Part shown: positions 1-9,964 of the stretch, piece after piece
Numbering within the stretch: the first letter of the stretch is position 1
Layout: each line of letters begins with the position of its first letter
Assembly (NCBI GenBank): GCA_024305745.1
Contig: JAHRBS010000004.1
Location: forward strand, 2,046,001 to 2,110,000
DNA length: 64,000 nucleotides
Direction of reading: 5' to 3'
DNA from: Polyporus tsugae
Taxonomy: Eukaryota > Basidiomycota > Agaricomycetes > Polyporales > Polyporaceae
Translations under genes and position numbers: made by a program
Notes under the pieces: generated by a model
The model's database searches: none
Told to the model about the DNA's origin: nothing
The model's input: only the letters and a program-made list of their open reading frames with translations

Positions 1-236
1 ATGACATGCCAGCGACCCCCACGAGCCCCATCCTCTCGAGCGACGCTTTCTCAGGATCTTACATGTCCGACGACAAGGAGAACTTGCCTTCACCCAAGTT
101 TGAGCCCGTGATCAACAAGCAGCTCATCGAGCAGGTGCCAGAGCAGTTCTTGCCTCACGACTTCGTCGCGTACCAGAGGCAAGCCCTCCACACCCTCAAT
201 GTATCTTCTCCGCGTCCCGCCGCAATGGTTTCGTAG
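1..236 (+). CDS. 3' end of an unidentified gene (partial)
   Basis: The reading frame is open from the window edge and stops at 236. The visible part is about 77 residues, with an acidic stretch (SDDKENLPSP) followed by EQVPEQFLPHDFVAYQRQ and a short Ser/Pro tail. The start, if not the in-frame ATG at 6, lies outside the window. I do not recognise the family. A GTATCT after codon 64 could be an intron donor, so the last residues may be wrong. Low-complexity pyrimidine-rich DNA, probably 3' UTR, follows. Confidence 0.35.
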   Translation, partial: DMPATPTSPILSSDAFSGSYMSDDKENLPSPKFEPVINKQLIEQVPEQFLPHDFVAYQRQALHTLNVSSPRPAAMVS

Positions 237-2465
237 GATCGGCGCCGTCCTTCGCATCCCCTCAACCTCCGTCCTCCCGCCGTCGTCAACACCGCCGCCC
301 TGGTGTATAGGTTGTAAAAAGTTTTCATCCCGCTGTCCTTCATCCTGCAGTCCCTCTCGTCGCACAAAATGTATCAACACATCATACACGTCGCTCGTCG
401 GCATCCCACCACGCATTCTGTCCGGTCATCATCAACATCATCGACTCATCATCCATGCATTCTTTCCCTGCAATAGTCTCTCGTCTCTCCTGTTTTCTGC
501 CCGACGCCGCCGTCGCCTATACGAGTACAAGAACCAAGTCGAATCGGACGGGTCGAAACCAAGAAGCACCGCCTTGTACGCATCCTCTCGTGTACGATTA
601 GGACCCCGCGCAGTCCCCCGGTGTATCCGTCGTTCGACCGCATTCCGGCACCAACTCTTGTTCTCGCGCGCGAACATTTCGATACATAATCTAGCCTATG
701 CATCCCCGCCTTTCCTTTCTGCGCACCTATCTGGGTCGCTTTACGCGACGAACCTAGTCCCCACTTTGCCCCCTGATCCAACTTAACCGCCGCCTTCGTT
801 CATATCTTATTCTTCACGTTTATTGTACATTTCATTCACATCGTCCGCGTCGTCGTCCGCCCTGCAATCCCCCCGATCCCGTTGCGCATTGTGTCATATC
901 ACCCGTTTAGTCGCCGAATTCTTCCGTACAATCTCGTCAATGTTGCAGCATCGAACCATCGTCAACAATCATCTGTCGTAGTCTGGGCCTGACGGGTCCG
1001 CCGCACTGTTCCGCACACACTCTGTCGTTTACATTACACAGTCAATCGTGCATCGAAATGACATTATCCTGTACAGATCGCCCGCCACCACCGGTGGCGA
1101 ACCTGACTCAAGTCAAGGGGGTTGGCAGGCGCAGGCACAATACGTCCAAAACCGTCCAGATCCATGCACGCCGCCCCGACACCCACAAAGAAGATGGCGC
1201 CATCTCTGAATATGCATTACTGTGGTGCTGGCTATGCACGATAACATGTCGATCACGCTGTGGTGGCCGTGTCGGCCCCATTGCAGCACAAGGTGCAGGG
1301 TGAGTACTTGAGTGATCGGACGGCGACGCCGTTCTGTTCTTCCATGTAACCAGGGTGAGGTAAACGTATCCCACCAGACCCACGGCGAGCACGCCTGGAC
1401 GCCCCCCTCCGGACGCCCCGGCGGATCGCGAATTAAGGCACGCGCACGCCCAGAAGAATGATGCTGGGACGCCGGGCTCACTCTCCGGGCCTTCGAGCGG
1501 GACGACGCACGAGGCACAGTGGTCTTTGTCTCGCTGCTCCCGAGTCCCGTGCGCACTGGCGTGGTCATACCCCCGGCAGCGGGAGGAGCGAAGCTTGTGG
1601 TCTTGTGCTCCATGGCGCGATGCTGACTCTGCAGAGCTGTTTGTCCTGACTGGATCTGGGTGATGCATACCAACTGAGCACCCCCGGCCACAACCCGGCC
1701 AACAGCTTCCCCGATGCAAACCAGGGATAACCAATGGACGTTGTCGACGCCGTTGATGGCTACGTCAGTCAGTCAGACTTGCAGGGGGCTTGGAGCGCCA
1801 GCGCCGAGCTGCGCCGTCACAACTAGTAATAATAATATATCGATGCGGAAGGAGGTCCTGGCAGGCTTATTCCAATTTCTGGGCATGATGTGCCTTTACT
1901 GCTTCCGCCTGTGATCGTGCACAAACGACGTTTACCATAAAGCGGTGGTTCATGTGCAAAGGGCTGCAGAGGGCGGCTGGAGGGGCGGGCGGACGATTCC
2001 AAATTCCGGTTTCAGGAAGATATACTGAACGACAGTTCTACCAAGCGACCAGTAGAACGCTCGTCGTCCTCCGTCATGCTCTGATCGGTTGTGACGCCGA
2101 CTATGCCTATGTTTAACTTACTTACCCTGAGGTCTGACTTCGGGGCCGCGACGCGGCCTGTAGGTTATTCGTGAACAACCGTGATGATCGAACTCGATGT
2201 TACGGTTCACATATTTCAATGAAAGTTTTGGTTGATATACATCATGTGAGGAGCTCGCTGTCTCGACGGTTATCAATGTCATACATATGGGTACATTCCA
2301 CAAATATCCTACACACAAGTAATTCAACACTGATTCAACATCTCCCTGACAAATCTTCGCCTTCCCCTGCCAAACTTCCAAGGCACATCCACCACTTGGT
2401 TCCAGATTGCCATCTTTCGTCATTCTCCGAACCACGTCGGGGGAGTGCCTGGCCAATCAAACAGC
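237..2465. other. intergenic, one weak gene candidate
   Basis: No gene is clearly supported. From 237 to about 1050 the DNA is pyrimidine-rich and looks like 3' UTR and spacer. On the minus strand an ATG at 1615 in a good context (cgccATGG) opens a short Ser/Thr/Lys-rich frame. With a GTGCGT...CAG intron it would continue into a hydrophobic stretch (VLAVGLVGYVYLTLV). This could be a small single-span membrane protein but is unproven. Confidence 0.4.
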
Positions 2466-4691
2466 TCACTCGAGCACCCACTCGTTCCCGTTCTGCTTGA
2501 TCCCGACCGAGCGCTTCTCGTCGAGGCTGATGCGGCCAGCGTTCAAAATCGCGGTGGTGAGGATCGTGTTCGCGATCGTCGGGAGCCCGTGCTTGTCGTA
2601 GTCGGCGGGCGTCGTCTGCTTTGCGTTCACGCTGCGCGCCGCGTCGAGGAACTTCTCGATCGACACGTAACCGTAGCCACGCTGGCCATCAAAGTGCCCG
2701 CTCTCAGATGGCGAGTATTTCATGCTGTGGTGGTGTCGAGAAGCGATCGGGCCCCGGACCGACCGGAGGAAACCATCAGGGCACCCGCCAAGATGTGTCC
2801 CAGGTGAAGGGTGAAAAACGAGAGGCGAGCGCGGGGCAAAAAAGTCGGCGAAGTGAAGTAAGTGCACGGGTGGCAGGCGAATGTGCCACCGATTTCCCAG
2901 GTGATTGATTGAAGCCAAGGTGAGCGAACGGTACTTATCACCGGCAAGCAAAACACCACGCACTAGAATGGGTTGTACCAAGCCTTGCCCGACTCATCGT
3001 TGACGATGTCATAGCCTCGGTGGGCCTGGTCGACGTTGATTTCGCCCTGCAAATATGTGGACGATCAGAATTAACCTCTACCTATGATCGCAGTGATGTG
3101 CGTAATGAAAAAAAAAGTGCTGTGCTGTGGCCGGTGTGGCCCCCCAGCCGTGTGCGCAACATGGACAAGGGGTAGAAACCATGACTGAAGCCATGACATA
3201 CCTTCTCTGCCATGTAGTACCAGTGCTGGGACGTGTGCACACCGGACTTAAGTGGTGCGGTCCAAGAGGCGGTGTATACAGCGGTACCCTTGTGCTTCGA
3301 GCTCGAAAGCGATTGCCAGTCGACAAGAAGGGTGATCGTGTCCTCCGTCTGGGGCACGCAGTTGAACGGCTCGCTCGTCGCGATGCCAGTCGCAGCGCTA
3401 GCCGTAACCCGCGTCGGGACCGCGCGATCTTGCATAAACCAGCAGTGGATGTCGATATGGTGCGAAGAAAGGTAGTAGCTATTCAAAGAGGTTCATGATG
3501 ATGCATTGAATGGGTCCGCTGTATAACGCACCTGATATCGGAGTCCTTGCCCGCCCATGCACGGAATGTCTCCAACTGGCTCTTCGGTTGGCTCATCCAG
3601 GCGCTGAAGAAGTTGAACTCGCCCAGACTGGGGGCCTTCGCCCTTGCGTCGCTGTAGACGGGATCGAATCTAGCCGAACAACGTGAGTTCCGAGGTAGGT
3701 GTACGGGCCCGATTTATAACCAACCGTTTGTGGTGCTCAACGAAGCACACAACACCCTTCTTCTCTGCTGCAGCAACGAGCTCACTATGGTGCTTGAGCA
3801 GCTGCACAGCAGGTTTAGTAACGAGGACGTGGAGGCCACGCTCGATGGCGTAAAGAGCAATTGGGTAATGGGTGCCTTTTCAAAGCAGGATGAGTGAAGC
3901 TCCGTAGTCTATGTCGGACGCGACTTACTGTCAGGCGTGAAGATGATGACAGCGTCACCCTGCGACAGTTTGTCGATGGCGTCCTTGTCTAAAGGTCGGG
4001 TCGGCATCTCCGTTGTTCGCGCGAAGATATTGAAAACACTCACATGCCTCAGGATTCACGCAGTCACCCTCGGGGTATGCGTCGAATCTGCGGGTACTTA
4101 GCACTGAAGAATAAAGTATTCGAAAGAGGAACCAGGACGTACGAAACATCCATATCTTTGTAAACGTTTCCAATATTTTCCTCCAAGTGTTTGCGAATGG
4201 CAGGGAACTTTCCACCGCTCACACCGACCATGCTAAGACGATCGAGCTGCGCAAAATCGATAAGTATCGAGGTGAGTTGATCAGTATGCAGGTGCCTCAT
4301 ACCTTCCCGAGTCTCCGCAAGTCGAAACAAGTTAATGCAACGACCTATGCTGATATTGAATACATAATGACCGATTATTTACAGACTTGTACATACTCCG
4401 ATCTGTGCATATTTGTCAGTTCAAGCATCCAAATGGACAGTCGGTACTGCTCACCTTCTTGTCAGATTTTGAGGCCCCGGAACCAGTCCATCCTGTAGTG
4501 TACTCCCCCTGAAAAGCATCATGACTCGAGGAACCTTTTTATCAAGCACGCGCCCGCACGCGTACGTACCGTACCACCTGTTTAGTTGTATCGAAAGTAA
4601 GTAGTCTGTGAGATATCGATCTGGAAATCAAATGTGGTAGCGCTGGTGCTCGCTCACACATCAAAACATTCAGCTTCTTCAAGTCAGACAT
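2466..4691 (-). CDS. Gfo/Idh/MocA-family NAD(P)-dependent oxidoreductase, 12 exons
   Basis: Spliced model: complement(join(2466..2724, 2964..3046, 3202..3478, 3532..3669, 3725..3875, 3929..3988, 4044..4087, 4143..4246, 4303..4344, 4455..4508, 4570..4577, 4658..4691)), 417 aa. The phases fit throughout. The N-terminus has a Rossmann motif, LMCGTGEYTTG (residues 10-20). Next come a DLRRLGK block, FTPDSTHYPIAL, a TKPAV motif in the place of the family's EKP (about 135), EHHKRFDP, and a C-terminal substrate domain ending in LDEKR...WVLE. The family uses NAD(P) to oxidise or reduce sugars, polyols and sugar acids. Fungal relatives have been linked to uronic-acid reduction, but the substrate cannot be read from sequence. 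The protein is probably cytosolic, as no signal peptide is seen. Oddity: exon 2 is only 8 nt, yet it supplies the Gly-Thr of the nucleotide-binding loop. Confidence 0.85.
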
Positions 4692-5829
4692 CGTGCAGGG
4701 ATATTCAAGCACAAAAAGATAGCTATGAGGAGAGGGTTTGGGTGATAGAGGACGGAAGAGAGATGGGCCATCGAGGACGACGGGGGCTGTATATAAAGTT
4801 CGTCCGAGCAGTCTCCTGCGATGCCTGCGCGGCCCGATTTCGCCGTCGGACCGGGGACTGCGCCTTGCGCCTACCCCGCCCTACCGCCACCGGAGCGTCC
4901 ATTCGAACCCTTGTCCCTCGTCCCATCTTGCAGCAGCGCCGACCCGCTCGTGCGAAAATCCAAACCCACCACATCCTCTGATCAGCTCCGTCTTGCTTGC
5001 AAACTGTATACATGTACCTCCGATGCGCATACCCCCGAGCTCTGTTCCAGCACACCGTCATTTCGCATCGAACGGGCTCACCTCAGAAGTTTGCCAGAAC
5101 ACACGTCCGACTTCTCTTGTGGACTTTCCTGGGGGTCGCATGATGGGGCTATATCCGGTGCTCATCCCTTCTCTGAGGGAGGTGGAAGGATATACTTAGT
5201 CCCTTTCATCGCAGGTGGGCTCACCCTCAAGCTATGCGGAAATGTTCCAGCGGAACTATTACTGCCGCAGCTACGTTCGATCTAGAGATGAAGGGGTACA
5301 AGGAGTGAGGTGAGTGCTATCGCACAGGTCCTCATGACCCTCAGCCGTCTTTGGAGATGCCCCTTCAAGCTCTCCGCTCCTTCCCCGCAGTTGAACGATG
5401 ATTCCGTGGTCGGGTCGTGATGTCGGACATGCAACATCCCCCACTGAGCGTCGTGATAGACCTCCCGAGGCCATGGATATCCACTGCTCGCGCACGAGGG
5501 AGCCGCTTTCCAGAAGTTGGCGCCGCGTGTGGCACTGCGGGTCCACAGGGGCGGAACAACGCGCGTGAACAGCGTTCGGGATATCTTGAGGTACTTTCGG
5601 CGTGTGGCAATGCGGACAGCTCGTCAACCTGGAGGCAGCGCGGGCAGGGGAGGGCGTGTTGGAGGGCAGCAGGTGTAGAGAGGAGCAGTGGCAGCGAGGA
5701 CAGTCGCGTCTACGCGAACCACGTGCGTTTGTGCGTTTTTGGAATATGTAGTGACGTGCGGCAACTGGAGTCGGGTCTGCCCTCTCAAAGGCTGATTATC
5801 CCAACACTCACGTCTTCCATGCACTTACC
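4692..5829. other. intergenic between divergent genes
   Basis: This holds the 5' regions of the minus-strand oxidoreductase and the plus-strand gene at 5830. A TATATAAA lies at about 4790, roughly 100 nt upstream of the oxidoreductase ATG; its TATATA core reads on either strand. Short ORFs here show no recognisable protein features. Confidence 0.4.
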
Positions 5830-8556
5830 ATGGCGCAGCTCGCCGCCTCCCCCACTCCTAACGTCCTCAAACCCCCGCCCCCGGCCTCACTACCCGCACA
5901 CCTCGCCAACTCTCTCTTTTACCCGCGCAAGGAGTTCCTCCCCAATCAACCGCGCGTGCCCTCATCTTTTTCCCTCCTCACCCTCGCCGGCCACGGCTTT
6001 GTCCGCCTCTACGGCTTTCCCCCCTCCGTCATCAACGGTCTCCGACGCCTCTTCGATAACCTCACTCTGACCCTCGATGTACGCGAGAACGTCACGAATC
6101 ATTTCTTCGAGTTCTCGCTTGACAAGAAACCCTGGGCAAACATCAAGAGCCTGGCATCCGAGAGGCTCATCGTCGCCATATTCTCTGTCATATTCCAACA
6201 TGGGTATTCATTCCTTTCCACCATCGACTACGCAAGAGAACATGACGACCGCGTCGCCATTGCTTTCTCCCGCCCGTCTACTGTCCCCGTCAACTCCTCA
6301 TTACCCGCCGTCCCCAATCCTAGTGCGTCTACCAGCACGCTTCCGCACGCTGGACCCATGCTTTTCGCCATCTCGTTTCCATCCAATTCCCTTCTACGTG
6401 TGATAGATCCTCCGCTGCCGTTGACCCCGGGCATTCTCCAGGCCGTGAGGGGTGCGTGGCCTCGCGGGGTTGCCTCGGAGAAGAAGCTGGGAGACTCGTA
6501 CGAATTCAAGCTCAAAGGTTACAAGTGTGAGTGCCCAACACCTTTCTTCGTATTTGTCCCTCTCATTATAATTATGTGCCTAGGGTTCCAAGAGAACACG
6601 TTTGCTGTTGACTCCCTGCAACAGACTTTGTCTCTCCTGAACAACCTCGATCGACACTCATTCACACTGCTTACCTCCTTGACCCTTGGCAGCCGCTCGC
6701 GAACACGAGATTTTTGGGTTTTCACGGGTCCTACAGAAGAGTCCCCACCCGCGAGCCCCGCGGGTTCGAGCTTGGAACTGAAACGAGACATCGCCCCTCT
6801 CAAGTGTTCTCCGCTCAAGCAGGTAACACCGAGCAATAGTACAAGCAGCAACGGCAAGCTCAAGAAACCCTGCCCCAAGGGTGACCTCCCACGTGCTTTC
6901 CAGTCGGGCAGCTCTCTCAATGACCAGTCGATGAACGAGAACAGCCGACTTTCCAGCGAGGTTGGCAGTATAGACATGACGGGTGTTGGAACCGCCCATC
7001 GTCGGGCCGCTACTCAACCTCCTACCCCCGACGTGTTCTACGCGACTGGACCGGTGAAGCCCGGGAATGCATATCAACAGGAGTTCAACCCTTGGAACAG
7101 GGCGCTATCATCCCAGGCAATCCCTCCACAAGCATCTCAGTTCTTGACAGCTCCCAGTAGCTGGAGACGTCAGCCATCACGGCATTACTCCATCTCATCC
7201 ACTGATGACCCCATACTCCGTGGAATAATCCACGAGTCTCCCTACGATATCGCCCGGCAAAGTTCAAGCTCCAACGACTCGAGGCTGCGCAGGGCGTCCT
7301 CTCCTCTGTCTGCGAGCTACAGCCCACAGCCGTTGCAGTTCACGCCGACGGCCGAGTCAGGTCCTCGCGCGCGACATTCGGCAGACGGCCCACGACCCTA
7401 TCTCATGAACCTCGGCTCAGATCCACCACGCATCCCCACTCCTCCTTTGCTCAGCGCAGGAGCGTTCCGCGATTCCGGCTTGACCACAGGCACGGGTTGG
7501 CGGTCCATGGAGGTACCCATCACCTGGACCGGCAAGGATCCCGAGTCCACCCCAACCGATGCCCCGCTGTCTCGCACCTTATCCGCTGCATCGCGCGTCG
7601 TCCCGCACGGTCCGCGCGAGCGAAGGTCGAGCAGTGGCGGACGCGCAGAACTGCAGGTTCCCCACCCACCTCTGGAGCGCCGCGGCTCGAGCGGCCCGGC
7701 GCTGCCTGGAGCGTGGGCGTCCACGGCGAAGGAGGAGCAGCCTTCGGATGACGTCGTGGAGAGCAGAGGCACCCCTCCGCTTCATACCACCACGTCGAGC
7801 CAAACCAGCACCAACTCGAACATGATACCCCCTACGATCAAGGAGCAGCCGAGCCAGGAGGGCGACGAATCTACGGAGAAGAGAGGGCTCGTGCAGGCGC
7901 GCTCGCCCGAGCAACACAGGGCGGAGGGGGAGGGCGCGAGGAAGAGCGAGGCGGCGTTTATTGGGAACACCGCGGACCGGCCAGGACATTCGCCTTCACC
8001 TTACGCGAACGGGCACGGCAAGATGTCCCCTTCAGCGACGAGCTCCACGAAGCCGACTGTCCAGACGACCGCCAATGGGCACGGGAACGGCGTGGCGGAC
8101 GGCAACGCTCATCCTCAGCGTCCGCCGCAGGCTCCAAGGGGCGCTTCCATCACTGAGGGTTGGGTGCTCGTCAACGTCGATAGCCGCAAGACATCCTCTT
8201 CCCCAAGCCGCTCCTCAGGGCAGAGCTCCGCGCAGGTGCTGCTCAAGCACCAGCGGAGCCAGTCGGACTCGCGCGTCCCGGCCGCGACGGCGCGGACGTC
8301 GCCAGCAGGCGCTGCCAAGTCGACGATGTCAGCCGCGGCGAAGGCGATCGTGGCGGCTGACGCGATGGAGCAGACGAGGGAGAAGCAGCAGCCCGGGGGG
8401 AAGCTGAGGCGGTTGCTCGGTCGGACACCCGCCAAGGACAAGGCCAAGGCGGGCAACGGGCATACCCCTGAGGCTAGTACGGCCTCGCAGCAGTCGGCGA
8501 GGGCGTCGAGGCCGAAGCAGACTCAGCCAACGCAGACGACCAAGGCGAGGAAGTGA
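5830..8556 (+). CDS. large Ser/Pro-rich protein of unknown function
   Basis: Model: join(5830..6526, 6584..8556), 889 aa. The intron 6527-6583 (GTGAGT...CTAG, 57 nt) is a multiple of three with no stop, so a 908-aa retained form is also open. The folded part seems to be residues 1-300: Pro/Ala-rich start, then LTLAGHGFVRLYGFPPSVINGL, a DVRENVTNHFFEF block, IVAIFSVIFQHGYSFLSTID, and after the intron KWFQENTFAVDSLQQ. The rest is long, disordered and rich in Ser, Pro, Thr and Arg, with a conserved-looking ITEGWVLVNVDSR near residue 770 and a basic C-terminus (KARK). No signal peptide or clear membrane span. I do not recognise a named family; its N-terminal block looks like a fungal-specific domain. 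Ser-Pro sites suggest phosphorylation, which is inference. Confidence 0.75.
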   Translation: MAQLAASPTPNVLKPPPPASLPAHLANSLFYPRKEFLPNQPRVPSSFSLLTLAGHGFVRLYGFPPSVINGLRRLFDNLTLTLDVRENVTNHFFEFSLDKKPWANIKSLASERLIVAIFSVIFQHGYSFLSTIDYAREHDDRVAIAFSRPSTVPVNSSLPAVPNPSASTSTLPHAGPMLFAISFPSNSLLRVIDPPLPLTPGILQAVRGAWPRGVASEKKLGDSYEFKLKGYKCECPTPFFVFVPLIIIMCLGFQENTFAVDSLQQTLSLLNNLDRHSFTLLTSLTLGSRSRTRDFWVFTGPTEESPPASPAGSSLELKRDIAPLKCSPLKQVTPSNSTSSNGKLKKPCPKGDLPRAFQSGSSLNDQSMNENSRLSSEVGSIDMTGVGTAHRRAATQPPTPDVFYATGPVKPGNAYQQEFNPWNRALSSQAIPPQASQFLTAPSSWRRQPSRHYSISSTDDPILRGIIHESPYDIARQSSSSNDSRLRRASSPLSASYSPQPLQFTPTAESGPRARHSADGPRPYLMNLGSDPPRIPTPPLLSAGAFRDSGLTTGTGWRSMEVPITWTGKDPESTPTDAPLSRTLSAASRVVPHGPRERRSSSGGRAELQVPHPPLERRGSSGPALPGAWASTAKEEQPSDDVVESRGTPPLHTTTSSQTSTNSNMIPPTIKEQPSQEGDESTEKRGLVQARSPEQHRAEGEGARKSEAAFIGNTADRPGHSPSPYANGHGKMSPSATSSTKPTVQTTANGHGNGVADGNAHPQRPPQAPRGASITEGWVLVNVDSRKTSSSPSRSSGQSSAQVLLKHQRSQSDSRVPAATARTSPAGAAKSTMSAAAKAIVAADAMEQTREKQQPGGKLRRLLGRTPAKDKAKAGNGHTPEASTASQQSARASRPKQTQPTQTTKARK

Positions 8557-9964
8557 TAGAAGATTGGGTGAGGGGTTGTTGGACCTTGGGCCATTCCTTT
8601 CTCGTATTCTACGAACGTGCTCGTACGGAGACCCCATCTCGTTAGATGGTGAGTGGTCATAATGCTCGCCATCCTGTGCTCTTCACTGATTCGCGTTCAC
8701 CGTTCGCCAGTTTGGATAGCGCACTGCCTAGTCTAGACTAGAATACATACCATACCCGTAATACCCTTTCTTCGTCATCCCTCACGACCCCTAACGACCA
8801 CGACTTGTACGATTTGGTTTTGGATTGCACTGATGATGGGACATCGTCGGACTATGCTTGCTTCTGTGCATCTCACTACATCCTACTGCTGTACCAGTAC
8901 CAAGTTATGCATGACATGCTGTTGTAATACGTCTGATATCCTGGGCCGGGATAGGGCGTGCCTCACGTGCAACTGAATAGGGAGAAATCCTGCTAGTGTG
9001 TTAGATACATCGCATCCTTCCTCCCCCAGAATGATAGACCAAGCACACGCAGGTCGGGTCCATAACATACGGATGTATGCACGTGACCGTTCCGACGCGT
9101 CATACGGCAGGGCGGAGGCCGAGCCAGGCAATGGGCATCAACATTCAATGGGATGGTCAAGGGAACGGACTGTGGCAGATCACGCACTCAACACTCGCCA
9201 CAGGTTGCCGGCGGCGGGAATGTGGGGATGGATACACGTTACCGGCAGAGACGACACGAATAGGAGCGCGGACATGCCTAGGCCTATAATTCACCACCCT
9301 CTTCGCAGGAATCTCGTGGCGAGAGTCTCTCCGCGTTTTGACCAGCCCCAGACCCATTTTTCAGGATTACTGCGTGTTTGGGAAAACAGGTGCAGAGTGC
9401 CAGTGGCTCGACCGCTGCGGTCCTGCTCAGGCAGTCCTTGCGCGAGCGAGGGTCGATAACGACGGCATGTGGGTAGAGCTTCTTTCGCATAGCGGAGTAG
9501 CGACGGTGCGCGGGTAAGCGGGCCACCCCAAGGACGACTGGACCGCAAGAGCAAGGAAGGGAAGGTTGGGCGAGAGCAAGACCGCAAATCTAAGGATGAT
9601 CTGAGGTGGACCTGGCTATCCGCCGGTTTCCTGCGCAGACATGATCGGATACAACGACGGCGGGCCCAGGTATTGGGCAACAGCGAGCAAGGAACAGTGC
9701 ATAGGGAGGTGTAGGGTGGAATGGTGGTTGTGGTCGGGAGGAGAAAGAGCGCGTGCTGAGTTGGAAATGGAGGGAGGAGCGGGGGATGGTGGGCGTGGAG
9801 GCTCTCGGGAGACGCACTGCAGCAAAAATGCGAAGGGACCGCTTCACGCTCTGGGATCCCAACCTAGCCACCTGCCGCCCCCCTCCCCCCTCCCGCCTTC
9901 CCTCCCTCCCTGTTTCCTCCCTCCCATCACCCTTCCCCTTCCCCGTCCCTCCCGCCCCCCCGCC
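8557..9964. other. intergenic with pyrimidine-rich promoter tract
   Basis: The first few hundred bases are the 3' flank of the upstream gene. I see no gene with splice and coding signals. From about 9866 to the ATG at 9965 the plus strand is almost pure C and T, as in many TATA-less fungal promoters and 5' UTRs; it belongs to the chromatin gene downstream. Confidence 0.5.
9866..9964 (+). promoter_or_regulatory. CT-rich tract upstream of the ITC1-like gene
   Basis: About 100 nt of nearly uninterrupted C and T on the coding strand ends directly at the start codon. Such tracts mark promoters and leaders of constitutive genes in filamentous fungi. No TATA box is seen. Confidence 0.5.
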
